From: Microvirga splendida
GTDB taxonomy: Bacteria; Pseudomonadota; Alphaproteobacteria; Rhizobiales; Beijerinckiaceae
NCBI RefSeq assembly: GCF_016427565.1
Contig: NZ_JAELXT010000001.1
Location: 310,001-374,000, forward strand
Length of the DNA stretch: 64,000 nt
Direction of reading: 5' to 3'
Shown: piece after piece, positions 7,768 through 16,111 of the stretch
Layout of the letters: each line of letters begins with the position of its first letter
How positions within the stretch are numbered: the first letter of the stretch is position 1
Program-made: the position numbers and the translations under genes
The notes under the pieces: generated by a model
Seen by the model: the letters and a program-made list of their open reading frames with translations, nothing else
What the model was told of the DNA's origin: nothing
Database searches by the model: none

Positions 7768-8655
7768 ATGGCGGTCATCATGACGACTCGCACCGCCACC
7801 ACCATCGGCCTCACGGCCATCCTGCTCTGGTCCATGCTCGCCTTGTTCACGGCGGCAACCGGCACGATCCCGCCGTTTCAGCTCAACGCCATGACATTCC
7901 TGGTCGGTGGGCTGGTGGGCGTGGCGAGTTGGATCGCGCGGCCGCAGGGGCTGAAAGCGCTGCGACAGAAGCCGGTCGTCTGGGCATTGGGCGTCGGCGG
8001 CCTGTTCGGCTATCACGCCCTCTATTTCGCGGCGCTCCGCTGGGCGCCGCCGGCCGAGTCGGGGCTCATCAACTATCTCTGGCCGCTCCTGATCGTTCTG
8101 TTCTCCTCGTTCCTCCCGGGCGAGCATCTGCGGCGGGCGCATATCGTCGGAGCGCTGCTGGGTTTTTCCGGCGTGATCGTGCTGATCGCCGGCCGTGGCG
8201 CCTTCGACGCGCGGGCGGAATACATGCCCGGCTATCTCTGCGCCTTCGTGGCCGCTTTCGTCTGGGCCGGCTACTCGGTGTTTTCGCGGCGCTTCGGCCA
8301 GGTGCCGACGGACGCGGTGGCGGGCTTCTGCCTGGCGACCTCGCTGCTCAGCCTCGTCTGCCACCTGGTCTTCGAGACCACCGTGTGGCCCGAGACGACG
8401 ACGCAATGGCTCGCCCTTCTGGCGCTCGGCATCGGCCCGGTGGGCGCGGCCTTCTATGTGTGGGACATCGGCATGAAGCAGGGCGACATCCGCTTTCTCG
8501 GCGTCGCCTCCTATGCGACGCCGGTGCTCTCGACCCTGCTGCTGGTGGTGGCCGGCTATGCGGCGCTCACCCTCTCGCTGGCGCTCGCCTGCGGCCTCAT
8601 CGTAGCGGGCGCCCTGATCGCGACGCTCACGCCGAAGAAGAGCGTCCCGGCATGA
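7768..8655 (+). CDS. EamA-domain DMT transporter (YddG-like)
   Basis: 295 aa with about ten hydrophobic segments arranged as two five-helix EamA repeats, an inner-membrane exporter fold. The first repeat includes ALYFAALRWAPPAESGLINYLWPLLIVLFSSFL and the second FLGVASYATPVLSTLLLVVAG, where the Pro-containing fourth helix is typical. The overall pattern is close to the aromatic amino-acid exporter YddG, but substrate is not determined. ATG 7768 has an SD provided by the phaB terminator arm; ATG 7780 is an alternative. The last 29 bases overlap the convergent GNAT gene. Confidence 0.85.
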   Translation: MAVIMTTRTATTIGLTAILLWSMLALFTAATGTIPPFQLNAMTFLVGGLVGVASWIARPQGLKALRQKPVVWALGVGGLFGYHALYFAALRWAPPAESGLINYLWPLLIVLFSSFLPGEHLRRAHIVGALLGFSGVIVLIAGRGAFDARAEYMPGYLCAFVAAFVWAGYSVFSRRFGQVPTDAVAGFCLATSLLSLVCHLVFETTVWPETTTQWLALLALGIGPVGAAFYVWDIGMKQGDIRFLGVASYATPVLSTLLLVVAGYAALTLSLALACGLIVAGALIATLTPKKSVPA

Positions 8656-9391
8656 CCCGGTGGGTGTAGCGGTAGGCGGTTCCGAAACCCAACGCTCCGT
8701 AGAGGGAGCGGGCGATCTCGTTCTCCTCCCGCACCTGGAGATAGGCGGTGTGCGCCCCCTCCCCGCAGCCCCAAGCCATGAGGCTTGAGACCACGCGGCG
8801 GCCCAAGCCGATGCCGCGCAGGTCCGGGGCAACGACGATGTCGTAGAGGCCCACATAGCCGCGCTCCACCACCCCGAGGCCCCAGGCGACGGGCCTGTCG
8901 TCGAGGCTCAGCGTGGCAAACGCCGCCTTCTGGCGGATGCGGGAGACGATCTTCATCAGGGTCTCGTCATCGGCCTTGTCGCCGCCATAGGATCCCGCGG
9001 CCTCCCGCACCCAGCGCTTGGAGACCTGCGGCTCGAGAACCACTTCGGGATCGCGCTCGCAATCCTCGCTGCTGATCGGCGCGGTGAGCACATGCGTCGC
9101 CTCGATGTCCTTGAAGCCGCGCAGCTTCAGCCGCTCGTCCACATCGGTTGCCTCGAGCCCATTGAGGCGGAAGGTCGGGCGCACATTGGCCTCGACGAAG
9201 CGGGCAACCATGTAGTCGATGAGCGCGTCGTCGAGGGTTGCATTCGGCAGGAACGGCGTCGCGGAATTGGCGCGCTTCGAGTAGCCGTCGGCAAGCCGCA
9301 GGATCCAGCCGTCATAGGCCTGGTAGTCGAACGAGGGCCAGGCGTTCAGAAGCCGGCTCTCGAGTCCGATGATGAGGCTGTGGTCTTTCAT
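8627..9391 (-). CDS. GNAT-family N-acetyltransferase
   Basis: 254 aa from ATG 9391. The C-terminal half is a clear GNAT domain: GLYDIVVAPDLRGIGLGRRVVSSLMAW holds the acetyl-CoA pyrophosphate loop (R/Q-x-x-G-x-G/A pattern as RGIGLGRR), followed by YLQVREENEIARSLYGALGF with the conserved Asn/Tyr. The N-terminal part (ESRLLNAWPSFDYQAYDGWILRLADGYSKRANS) matches the larger bacterial GNATs whose first domain is a second degenerate GNAT fold. Substrate unknown. It ends inside the convergent exporter (29-bp overlap). Confidence 0.82.
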   Translation of the reverse strand: MKDHSLIIGLESRLLNAWPSFDYQAYDGWILRLADGYSKRANSATPFLPNATLDDALIDYMVARFVEANVRPTFRLNGLEATDVDERLKLRGFKDIEATHVLTAPISSEDCERDPEVVLEPQVSKRWVREAAGSYGGDKADDETLMKIVSRIRQKAAFATLSLDDRPVAWGLGVVERGYVGLYDIVVAPDLRGIGLGRRVVSSLMAWGCGEGAHTAYLQVREENEIARSLYGALGFGTAYRYTHRVMPGRSSSA

Positions 9392-9420
9392 GAGGCTGTC
9401 CGCTCCTGCAAGGTCCAGCA

Positions 9421-9580
9421 CTAGCGCATCGTGCGGACCCAGAGGGCCGCGTCAGCGAAAAGTGGATCCGGTTTTCACTGCGTGGCCCGCTGGGTCCGCA
9501 GAGAACGATGCGCCAGCAAAGAATTGGAGCATCGAATTGGATCCCAAAAGTGGATTCCACTTTTGGGTCCGATGCTCTAG
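9421..9580 (-). repeat. Dispersed palindromic repeat family A, copy 1
   Basis: About 160 bp with two imperfect hairpins. The first is bounded by GCGCATCGTGCGGACCC and a matching ACGATGCGC; the second has CCCAAAAGTGG / CCACTTTTGGG as its core. A second copy, with long stretches of identity (GCGTCAGCGAAAAGTGGATC and beyond), lies at 27686-27815 in the same orientation. Both end exactly at the stop codon of a minus-strand gene, here gloB, so the last hairpin may serve as its terminator. Confidence 0.85.
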
Positions 9581-10348
9581 TCAGAACCGGTTCTTCCATT
9601 CGCGCAAGGCCTGGAATACCTCCACCGGACTGGCTCCCTGCTTATCAACGGATTTCGCGAGCGCCGGCTCCCCGGCACGCAGGAAAGGATTGGTCGCCTT
9701 CTCCTGGCCGATCGTCGAGGGCACCAGGAAGCGGCCTTCCGCCTTGGCGTCCTCCGCCTCCTTGGCACGCGCCTTCAGCGCCGCGTTGTCCGGATCGGCG
9801 GCGAGCGCGAAGCGTGCATTCGAGAGCGTATAGTCGTGCCCGCAATAGACCCGCGCCTCGTCCGGCAGGGCAGCCAAGCGCTGCAGCGAGTGCCAGAAAT
9901 CGGCGTAGCTGCCCTCGAACATCCGCCCGCACCCGAGGGTGAACAGGGTATCGCCCGCAAACAGCGCACGGTCCGCCGCGAACCAGTAGGAGACGTGGTC
10001 GGCGCAATGGCCCGGCGTCTCCCAGACATGCGCCTGCAGGCCGCCCACATGCACGGTGTCGCCCTCGCGAACGTAGGCATCGGCGGACGGCACGGCCTCG
10101 CGCGCCTTAACGGGCGCCACCACCCGGCAGCCGGTGCGGCGCTTCAGGCCCTCGATGCCCTGCACGTGATCGGCATGGCGGTGGGTGACGAGAATGTCTG
10201 TGAGCTGCCAGCCTGTCTCGGCCAGGGCCGCCAGGATCGCGTCCTCGTCAGGCGCGTCGATGGCCGCGCAGGCGCCCGTGTTGGGATCGTGGATCAGAAC
10301 ACCGATATTGTCCTGCAGGCAGAGAAAGGCGTGGATCTGGGCGGACAT
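9581..10348 (-). CDS. gloB: Hydroxyacylglutathione hydrolase (glyoxalase II)
   Basis: 255 aa, the usual length. It hydrolyses S-lactoylglutathione to lactate and glutathione, finishing methylglyoxal detoxification. The metallo-beta-lactamase metal motif is THRHADH (H56, H58, D60, H61), followed by the later ligands TPGHCADHVSYW, AGDTLFTLGCGRMFEG and YCGHDYT. The C terminus has the HAGH-specific region with NPFLR and FQALREWKNRF. The start is ATG 10348. It diverges from a methyltransferase gene, an arrangement common in related genomes. Confidence 0.94.
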   Translation of the reverse strand: MSAQIHAFLCLQDNIGVLIHDPNTGACAAIDAPDEDAILAALAETGWQLTDILVTHRHADHVQGIEGLKRRTGCRVVAPVKAREAVPSADAYVREGDTVHVGGLQAHVWETPGHCADHVSYWFAADRALFAGDTLFTLGCGRMFEGSYADFWHSLQRLAALPDEARVYCGHDYTLSNARFALAADPDNAALKARAKEAEDAKAEGRFLVPSTIGQEKATNPFLRAGEPALAKSVDKQGASPVEVFQALREWKNRF

Positions 10349-10465
10349 CGAGGAACCTTGTCTTGATGTGTTCTGAGCTATCATGGGACAGTCGGCCCGT
10401 GAAACCAGCCCCCGCACCTTCGATTGCCAGTGTCGGACCGGCCCGAGAGGCAGCCTGTTGAGGTC

Positions 10466-11200
10466 ATGAGCATCGATATCACCGATCTGCGCGGCTTCTA
10501 CGCCAGCCCCCTCGGGGCGGTGACGCGCCGCTTCGTCGGCCGGGCCATCGACCGTTTCTGGGGACCGCTGACGGGTTTGCGCGTGCTCGGCCTCGGCTAT
10601 GCGCCGCCTTATCTCTCCGCCGTGAAGGGCGAGAGCGAGCGCACCCTGGCCTTCATGCCGGCGAACCAGGGCGTGGTGAACTGGCCCAGCACCGGCGCCT
10701 CGGCCTCCGCCCTCGTCGACCCGCTGATGATGCCCCTGCCCGATGCCTCCATCGACCGGGTGCTCGTGGTCCACGCCCTGGAGACGGTGGAGAGCCCGAG
10801 CGAGCTCCTGCACGAGATCTGGCGCATTCTCACTCCGGGCGGCCGGATCATCCTGGTGGCGCCCAACCGGCGCGGGCTCTGGGCCAGGATGGACACCACG
10901 CCCTTCGGCTATGGCCAACCCTACAGCCGCTCGCAGCTCAAAAGCCTCATGCGCCAGACCTGGTTCTCGCCGGAGGGCTGGGCCGAGACCCTCTACGTGC
11001 CTCCCCTGCGCAACCGCTTCCTGCTCCAGACCGCCCAGGCCTGGGAGCAGGTTGGTGCCGGCTTCTCCCTGCCTTTTGCCGGCCTCCACATCGTCGAGGC
11101 GACCAAGCAGCTCTACCGGCCCGGGGCCGTGCGGGCCGTGCAGCGCTCGCGCCGCCTCTCGCCCGTCTTCGTTCCGGCTCCGGCCTCGCGTCTAGGCTGA
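10466..11200 (+). CDS. SAM-dependent methyltransferase (type 11-like)
   Basis: 244 aa from ATG 10466. A short and unusual first motif (VLGLGYAPPYLSAV) replaces the usual DxGxGxG, but the later part is clearly class I: LMMPLPDASIDRVLVVHALETVE, then LLHEIWRILTPGGRIILVAPN. The C-terminal part (PFGYGQPYSRSQLKSLM, PPLRNRFLL) is typical of the group of methyltransferases divergent from gloB. Substrate unknown. Confidence 0.8.
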   Translation: MSIDITDLRGFYASPLGAVTRRFVGRAIDRFWGPLTGLRVLGLGYAPPYLSAVKGESERTLAFMPANQGVVNWPSTGASASALVDPLMMPLPDASIDRVLVVHALETVESPSELLHEIWRILTPGGRIILVAPNRRGLWARMDTTPFGYGQPYSRSQLKSLMRQTWFSPEGWAETLYVPPLRNRFLLQTAQAWEQVGAGFSLPFAGLHIVEATKQLYRPGAVRAVQRSRRLSPVFVPAPASRLG

Positions 11201-11335
11201 TTGTCCTTGATTCCGCCGCGTTTTACAGGACTAAAGCAGAGCTCAACTTGACTTGGCAGCCCCGAAACGCCAGTGTCCGCCCCGCTTCGGCAGGGCTATA
11301 GGGCCCACGCCGGTCTTCTTTGCCCATAGAGTCTG

Positions 11336-12289
11336 ATGCGCAGTTATCTCGATTTCGAAAAGCCCGTCGCCGAGCTGGAAGCCAAGGTCGAGGAGCTTCG
11401 GGCGCTCGGTGAGAACCGGGACGCCGTCTCCATCGCCGACGACATCTCCCGCCTGGAGGTCAAGGCCGCCGATGCCCTGAAGGATCTCTACGGCAAGCTC
11501 ACGCCCTGGCAGAAGACCCTCGTGGCCAGGCACCCGCAGCGGCCGCATTTCATCGATTACTGCGCCGGGCTCATCACCGAGTTCACCCCGCTCGCCGGCG
11601 ACCGCAAGTTTGCCGAGGACGAGGCGATCGTCGGCGGCTTCGGGCGCTTCCGGGGCCAGCCGGTCTGCGTGATGGGCCAGGAGAAGGGCCACAACACCGA
11701 GACCCGCATCCGGCACAATTTCGGCATGGCCCGCCCCGAGGGCTACCGCAAGGCCGTGCGCCTGATGGAGATGGCGGACCGCTTCAGCCTGCCGGTCATC
11801 TCGTTCGTCGACACCGCCGGCGCCTATCCGGGCATCGAGGCGGAGGAGCGCGGACAGGCGGAGGCCATCGCGCGCTCGACCGAGATGCAGCTCTCCCTTG
11901 GTGTTCCCAACGTTGCCCTCGTGATCGGCGAAGGCGGCTCCGGCGGTGCCATCGCGATTGCCACCGCCAACAAGGTGCTGATGCTGGAACACGCGATCTA
12001 CAGCGTGATCTCGCCGGAAGGCGCGGCCTCCATCCTCTGGCGCGACGCGGCCCGGGCGCAGGATGCCGCCACCAACATGAAGATCACGGCCCAGGACCTC
12101 CTGCGGCTCGGCATCATCGACGGCATCGTGACGGAGCCCGTGGGCGGCGCCCACCGCGACCCGCAGGCCACCATCGAGGCCGCCGGCAACGCCATCGAGG
12201 AAGCCCTGCACGACCTCGGCAACATGGGACCGGCCGAGATCCGCGACCATCGCGCCGACAAGTTCCTCGCCATCGGCCGCAAGCTTTAG
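11336..12289 (+). CDS. accA: Acetyl-CoA carboxylase carboxyltransferase subunit alpha
   Basis: 317 aa. With AccD it transfers the carboxyl group from biotin to acetyl-CoA to make malonyl-CoA for fatty acid synthesis. It starts with the family N terminus YLDFEKPVAELEAKVEELR. It has the carboxybiotin/acetyl-CoA oxyanion-hole Gly stretches (IGEGGSGGAIAIA), FVDTAGAYPGIEAEERGQ and YSVISPEGAASILW. Full length, with no neighbours from the acc complex in this window. A 130-bp gap with no evident strong SD precedes ATG 11336. Confidence 0.96.
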   Translation: MRSYLDFEKPVAELEAKVEELRALGENRDAVSIADDISRLEVKAADALKDLYGKLTPWQKTLVARHPQRPHFIDYCAGLITEFTPLAGDRKFAEDEAIVGGFGRFRGQPVCVMGQEKGHNTETRIRHNFGMARPEGYRKAVRLMEMADRFSLPVISFVDTAGAYPGIEAEERGQAEAIARSTEMQLSLGVPNVALVIGEGGSGGAIAIATANKVLMLEHAIYSVISPEGAASILWRDAARAQDAATNMKITAQDLLRLGIIDGIVTEPVGGAHRDPQATIEAAGNAIEEALHDLGNMGPAEIRDHRADKFLAIGRKL

Positions 12290-12306
12290 GCGGACCGATC
12301 CCGGTT

Positions 12307-12333
12307 GGAGCCCGCGCCAGGCAGGCGGGCTCC
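12307..12333 (+). terminator. Possible accA terminator hairpin
   Basis: Perfect 9-bp inverted repeat GGAGCCCGC / GCGGGCTCC with a 9-base loop, 18 bases after the accA stop. There is no T-run, so it may be a weak or rho-assisted terminator. Confidence 0.4.
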
Positions 12334-12546
12334 CGCGCCTCCCTGCTGGGTCGTTACCTCCAAAGGGAGCCTCGCTCTCCGAAGAGGCCGGTCCAAACCC
12401 CGTCGGCGGCGGATTTTTTACCTTTTGTTCACCACGACTCCATCACGGCCCCGCTTGCAGTAATGGGCGGTTAAGGCTAACGATCTAGGAGTAAAGGGGA
12501 ACTGGTCGGCACAGACGCCGGGCAGATCAAGAATTGCGGGGTCCCC

Positions 12547-13818
12547 ATGATGAAGCGTATCGCATTGGCTGCGAGCCTGGTGCTCGCGCTTGCCGCCTGC
12601 CAGGACGATAATCTCTCCCGTGGCTCCACGCGCCACCTCGTGCCGATTCCGCCCGCCACCATGGCGTTGATGTCGACCAAGGGCATGTCCAAGGAAGACC
12701 CGATCCTGATCCGGGCCTATAAGAAGGAGTCGGAGCTGGAGATCTGGAAGCGCGGCTCCAACGGCAAGTATGCGCTCCTCAAGACCTACCCGGTCTGCCG
12801 CTGGTCCGGCCAGCTCGGCCCCAAGAACCGCGAGGGCGACCGCCAGGTGCCGGAGGGCTTCTACACGGTCACCCCGGCGCAGATGAACCCGAATTCCAAC
12901 TTCTATCTCTCGTTCGATACCGGCTATCCCAACGCCTTTGATCGGTCGCTCGGCCGCAACGGCGGCGACATCATGGTGCACGGCTCCTGCTCGTCGCGCG
13001 GCTGCTTCGCCATGACGGACCAGAACGTGGCCGAGATCTACGCCATCGCCCGCGAGGCGCTCGGCGCCGGACAGCGCGGCTTCCAGTTCCAGTCCTATCC
13101 GTTCCGGATGACGGCCGAGAACCTGGCCAAGCACCGCCTCGACCCGAACATCGCCTTCTGGAAGAACCTGAAGGAAGGCGCCGATGCCTTCGAGGTCACC
13201 AAGGACGAGGTGCGGGTCGCTGTCGGCCGCGGTCGCTACGAGTTCAACCTCGACCCGGACACCGCCTCCGTCGTGGCGCAGAAGCGCGCCCAGGACGAGC
13301 AGGAGGTGGCCGAGCTCGTCGCCAAGGGCGAGAAGCCGATCAAGCTCGTCTACCACGACGGCGACACCCATGAATCCTTCCGCACGGCGCTGGCCAATGT
13401 CACGGGCGTGTCCGACACCAAGCTCGGCTACGTGAGCCGGACCGAGGGCATCTCCTCCGGCCCGCGGGTGGTCGCCCTCAACGACACCGGCAAGGAAGTG
13501 CCGGAGGCGCCGCCGACGGCGCTCGCCTTCGCGTCCATGAAGGAAGTGCCCGTCTCGCAGGCCGAGACCCGGGCGGCCGTGACCCAGCAGACAGCCCCCG
13601 TGGCGGCTGCGGCGGAGGCTTCGGCCACCGAGACCCCGTTCTACAAGAAGATGTTCGGCGGCGTCGCCGACCTCTTCAGCACATCGTCTCCGCAGCCGGC
13701 GGTCGAGGCGGTCCAGGTGGCCCCTGCCGCTCCCGCTACGATGGCCCCCGTCGTGAAGCCCGTACCGCAGAAGCGGGCTCAGGCCGGGACCGGCGTCAGG
13801 GTCGCGAACGCGAACTGA
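12547..13818 (+). CDS. L,D-transpeptidase (YkuD) lipoprotein
   Basis: 423 aa. A lipobox-like N terminus ends in LALAAC, so the mature protein is probably lipid-anchored. The YkuD domain (about 50-185) carries the catalytic signature HGSCSSRGCFAM with its His and Cys, preceded by GDRQVPEGFY. In the family this domain makes 3-3 peptidoglycan cross-links or attaches proteins to peptidoglycan. The long tail after residue 190 contains a charged helical part and an Ala/Pro/Val-rich low-complexity stretch. Two adjacent ATGs at 12547 and 12550 are possible starts. Confidence 0.88.
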   Translation: MMKRIALAASLVLALAACQDDNLSRGSTRHLVPIPPATMALMSTKGMSKEDPILIRAYKKESELEIWKRGSNGKYALLKTYPVCRWSGQLGPKNREGDRQVPEGFYTVTPAQMNPNSNFYLSFDTGYPNAFDRSLGRNGGDIMVHGSCSSRGCFAMTDQNVAEIYAIAREALGAGQRGFQFQSYPFRMTAENLAKHRLDPNIAFWKNLKEGADAFEVTKDEVRVAVGRGRYEFNLDPDTASVVAQKRAQDEQEVAELVAKGEKPIKLVYHDGDTHESFRTALANVTGVSDTKLGYVSRTEGISSGPRVVALNDTGKEVPEAPPTALAFASMKEVPVSQAETRAAVTQQTAPVAAAAEASATETPFYKKMFGGVADLFSTSSPQPAVEAVQVAPAAPATMAPVVKPVPQKRAQAGTGVRVANAN

Positions 13819-13841
13819 TCCAGCGAAGCAAGAACTTGTGC

Positions 13842-13868
13842 AAAAACCCGCCAGCCCGGCGGGTTTTT
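13842..13868 (+). terminator. Intrinsic terminator of the L,D-transpeptidase gene
   Basis: 11-bp perfect stem AAAAACCCGCC / GGCGGGTTTTT with a 5-base loop. The stem ends in five T, 24 bases after the stop. Confidence 0.88.
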
Positions 13869-13946
13869 AGCTTTGCGGGCTCAAAGCCAAGTTGAAAATC
13901 TGCCCGATGCTTGAGATGCTACCCTAGGTTTAGACAGGGGGCATTC

Positions 13947-14750
13947 ATGCAACCTTTAAAGATAGTACCGGTACCTGTTATTTCTATCTTGCTAACCGGT
14001 TGCGCCACCCTCCCGAGGCTTCCTTCGGAAGAGCAGCTTTCGATCCATAAAATCGTCGATCATGTTCAATGCGAGCTTGCTCTCGCCTGGGCAGCGCTGC
14101 CTCCGAAAAGCCCTATCAGAAACTGGGACGCTGGTTTCACTCTCGATCTGAAAGTGAGGACGGATAGCGGGATCGCTCTTGGCGCCGATAGGGCGATTGA
14201 GCTTGGAGCCGGCTTGCTGCCGTCGGTTTCCCTCAAGGCCGGCGGCAACGCCACGCGGTCTTCGACAACGAACTTCAACCTTCCGATGGGCGCCATTACC
14301 GATGATCTGGTTGAAGCCTGCCGTACCGAGCCAACTCCGACCGAAACCACGTCGTGGAGACTGCAAGGCAGCTTGGGCGTCGGCGAGTGGGTGGCCAGGA
14401 TGGCCAAGATCATCGATGAGCAGGATGACATCTCTGCCCTGAAGGGCTTCTCATACGGAGTCGAATTCGTTCTCAAAATGGAAGCTGGGGGCAATCTCGC
14501 ATTCAGTTATGTAACGTCGAATGCCTCAGTCGGCCCAAGCATCTCTAATGAGGAGACTCACCGGATTGTGGCTGCATTCGCTCCTGTGCCGCCACCGAAG
14601 ACAACCGTCGTGCAGGTCAAGACCATTCGAGGAAGGCCTGTTCGAGTCCGGCGTCTCGTTCCGCAAACCGGCGCGCCTGCTTCGAACGTCGACAACCTTC
14701 TCCAGCAACAACGGTTGAACCTGCAATTGCAGGATCTGCAGGAGAGATGA
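13947..14750 (+). CDS. Hypothetical lipoprotein
   Basis: 267 aa from ATG 13947 with a strong purine-rich SD (ACAGGGGG). The N terminus VPVISILLTGCATLP is a lipoprotein signal with lipobox LTGC. The body has segments such as GFTLDLKVRTDSGIALG and FSYGVEFVLKMEAGGNLAFSYVTS, strand-like repeats that could form a beta-rich domain, and a basic and Gln-rich C terminus (RGRPVRVRRLVPQ, LLQQQRLNLQLQDLQER). I recognise no family. The gene is visibly richer in A and T than its neighbours and sits alone between two terminators, which suggests horizontal acquisition. Confidence 0.7.
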   Translation: MQPLKIVPVPVISILLTGCATLPRLPSEEQLSIHKIVDHVQCELALAWAALPPKSPIRNWDAGFTLDLKVRTDSGIALGADRAIELGAGLLPSVSLKAGGNATRSSTTNFNLPMGAITDDLVEACRTEPTPTETTSWRLQGSLGVGEWVARMAKIIDEQDDISALKGFSYGVEFVLKMEAGGNLAFSYVTSNASVGPSISNEETHRIVAAFAPVPPPKTTVVQVKTIRGRPVRVRRLVPQTGAPASNVDNLLQQQRLNLQLQDLQER

Positions 14751-14791
14751 TCGGTTTCGACAGGCTGTCGCCCATCGGATCTCACCTCACG

Positions 14792-14817
14792 AAAAGGCCT
14801 GCCGAAGCAGGCCTTTT
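14792..14817. terminator. Bidirectional terminator between lipoprotein gene and cheZ
   Basis: 11-bp perfect stem AAAAGGCCTGC / GCAGGCCTTTT with a CGAA loop. A-runs and T-runs on the two flanks let it work for the plus-strand lipoprotein gene and for the minus-strand cheY-cheZ pair. Confidence 0.8.
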
Positions 14818-14833
14818 ACAAGGCTACGCCCGA

Positions 14834-15541
14834 TCACCCGAACAGGGCGTCGATGGCATCCTGGGAGGTGCGGTTGGGGTCGCCGTCCATGGCCGGTCCG
14901 TTCAGGAGAGCCTCGTCCCCCTGCCGCTCCGGCATCTGGAAGGCCTCCACGTCGTTGAAGCTCTCCAGGCCGCCCCAGATCTGCGCCATCTGGGTCACGC
15001 GCTCCTCGATGAACTTCATGGAGCCCACGACCTTGCTGATGCGCTGGCCGGTAATGTCCTGGAAATTGCAGGCCTCGAAGATCGTGATGACCCGGTCCGA
15101 GATCTGCCGCGCCATCTCGGCATCCTGGCCGGAGAGCTGGGAGGCCAGCTTTCCCGTGATCTCGTCGATCTCCTCGGCGGCCGCCAGGATGCTGTTGGTG
15201 GCGGCCTCCGTGCCGCAGACCACGGCCCCGAGCTCGTCGGTGACGCTCGTCACCTGCCCGCCCGGGGTGTGGGAGTGAAGGGTTGCGATCTCGCGCTTGG
15301 TGCGCTGGATCGATTCCGTGATGGCGTCGAGCTCGTCCTTGAGGTGGAGCGCCTCGCGCAGATCGGTCCGGATCTGGTCGAGAAGAGCCTTGGAGGCTCC
15401 GCTGCTCGGCTCGAGGGCGGCGTGGATGGCCGCCATGCCCCGCATGATCTCAGCATGCCGGCGGGCCGCGATGCTCTCGCGGGACTGGGCCAGGAGATCC
15501 AGGCTCAGGGGATCGAAGGAAACGGGCGGTGGGAGACGCAT
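14834..15541 (-). CDS. cheZ: CheZ-type protein phosphatase of CheY-P
   Basis: 235 aa, helical. The catalytic helix motif ACNFQDITGQRISKVV (Asp and Gln of the DxxxQ active pair) is clear, and the last residues QDAIDALFG match the CheY-binding C-terminal peptide of CheZ. The start is ATG 15541. It lies 5 bases downstream of the cheY-like gene and is surely co-transcribed with it. No receptors, CheA or CheW are nearby, so the pair probably serves a chemosensory array encoded elsewhere. Confidence 0.85.
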   Translation of the reverse strand: MRLPPPVSFDPLSLDLLAQSRESIAARRHAEIMRGMAAIHAALEPSSGASKALLDQIRTDLREALHLKDELDAITESIQRTKREIATLHSHTPGGQVTSVTDELGAVVCGTEAATNSILAAAEEIDEITGKLASQLSGQDAEMARQISDRVITIFEACNFQDITGQRISKVVGSMKFIEERVTQMAQIWGGLESFNDVEAFQMPERQGDEALLNGPAMDGDPNRTSQDAIDALFG

Positions 15542-15546
15542 GGCGG

Positions 15547-15930
15547 CTACTCACCCAGCACGGCGGCGATCTTCGAGCGCAGGGTGTCGGCGTTGAAGGG
15601 CTTGACGATGTAGTTGTTGACGCCGGCCTGCTTGGCCGCGACCACGTTCTCGGTCTTGGCCTCGGCGGTGATCATGATGAAGGGCAGGCTGCCCAGCTCC
15701 GCATCGGCCCGCACCTGCTGCAGCAGCTCGAAGCCGGTCATGGGCGCCATGTTCCAGTCGGAGATCACCAGCCCGTACTTCTTCTCCTTCAGCTTGCCCA
15801 GAGCCTCCGAGCCGTCCTTCGCCTCGTCGACGTCGTTGAAGCCGATCTGCTTCAGAAGGTTGCGGATGATGCGCAGCATCGTCTGGTAATCGTCAACGAT
15901 GAGCACCGGGAGAGACGTGTTCAATGCCAT
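15547..15930 (-). CDS. cheY: CheY-like single-domain response regulator
   Basis: 127 aa. A receiver domain only: acidic pair DD in VLIVDDYQTM, phospho-acceptor Asp in VISDWNMAPMTGFELL, Thr in MITAEAK and Lys in YIVKPFNADTL. DWNMP-type wording is characteristic of chemotaxis CheY, here with an Ala (DWNMAPM). The start is ATG 15930; a 5' extension to 15993 is open but unconserved. It precedes cheZ by 5 bases. Confidence 0.9.
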   Translation of the reverse strand: MALNTSLPVLIVDDYQTMLRIIRNLLKQIGFNDVDEAKDGSEALGKLKEKKYGLVISDWNMAPMTGFELLQQVRADAELGSLPFIMITAEAKTENVVAAKQAGVNNYIVKPFNADTLRSKIAAVLGE

Positions 15931-16055
15931 GATGTTTCGGCCTGCAAAGTAAGAAAGGAATGTGAAGAAGCGCCTGTGACGGACACTTTTCAAAAAGGTT
16001 GTCGGGTGCTTGCCTTATGGCTCACGATGCTTGCCTCAAGCTGGCGTTGCCGCAG

Positions 16056-16083
16056 CAAAAAGCCCGGCCGAATGGCCGGGCTT
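16056..16083 (-). terminator. Terminator of the ABC-F gene
   Basis: Stem AAGCCCGGCC / GGCCGGGCTT with a 4-base loop. Read on the minus strand it is followed by a T-run, 28 bases past the ABC-F stop. Confidence 0.85.
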
Positions 16084-16111
16084 CTGGTCTCACGCTTCGA
16101 GGAGAAATTGC

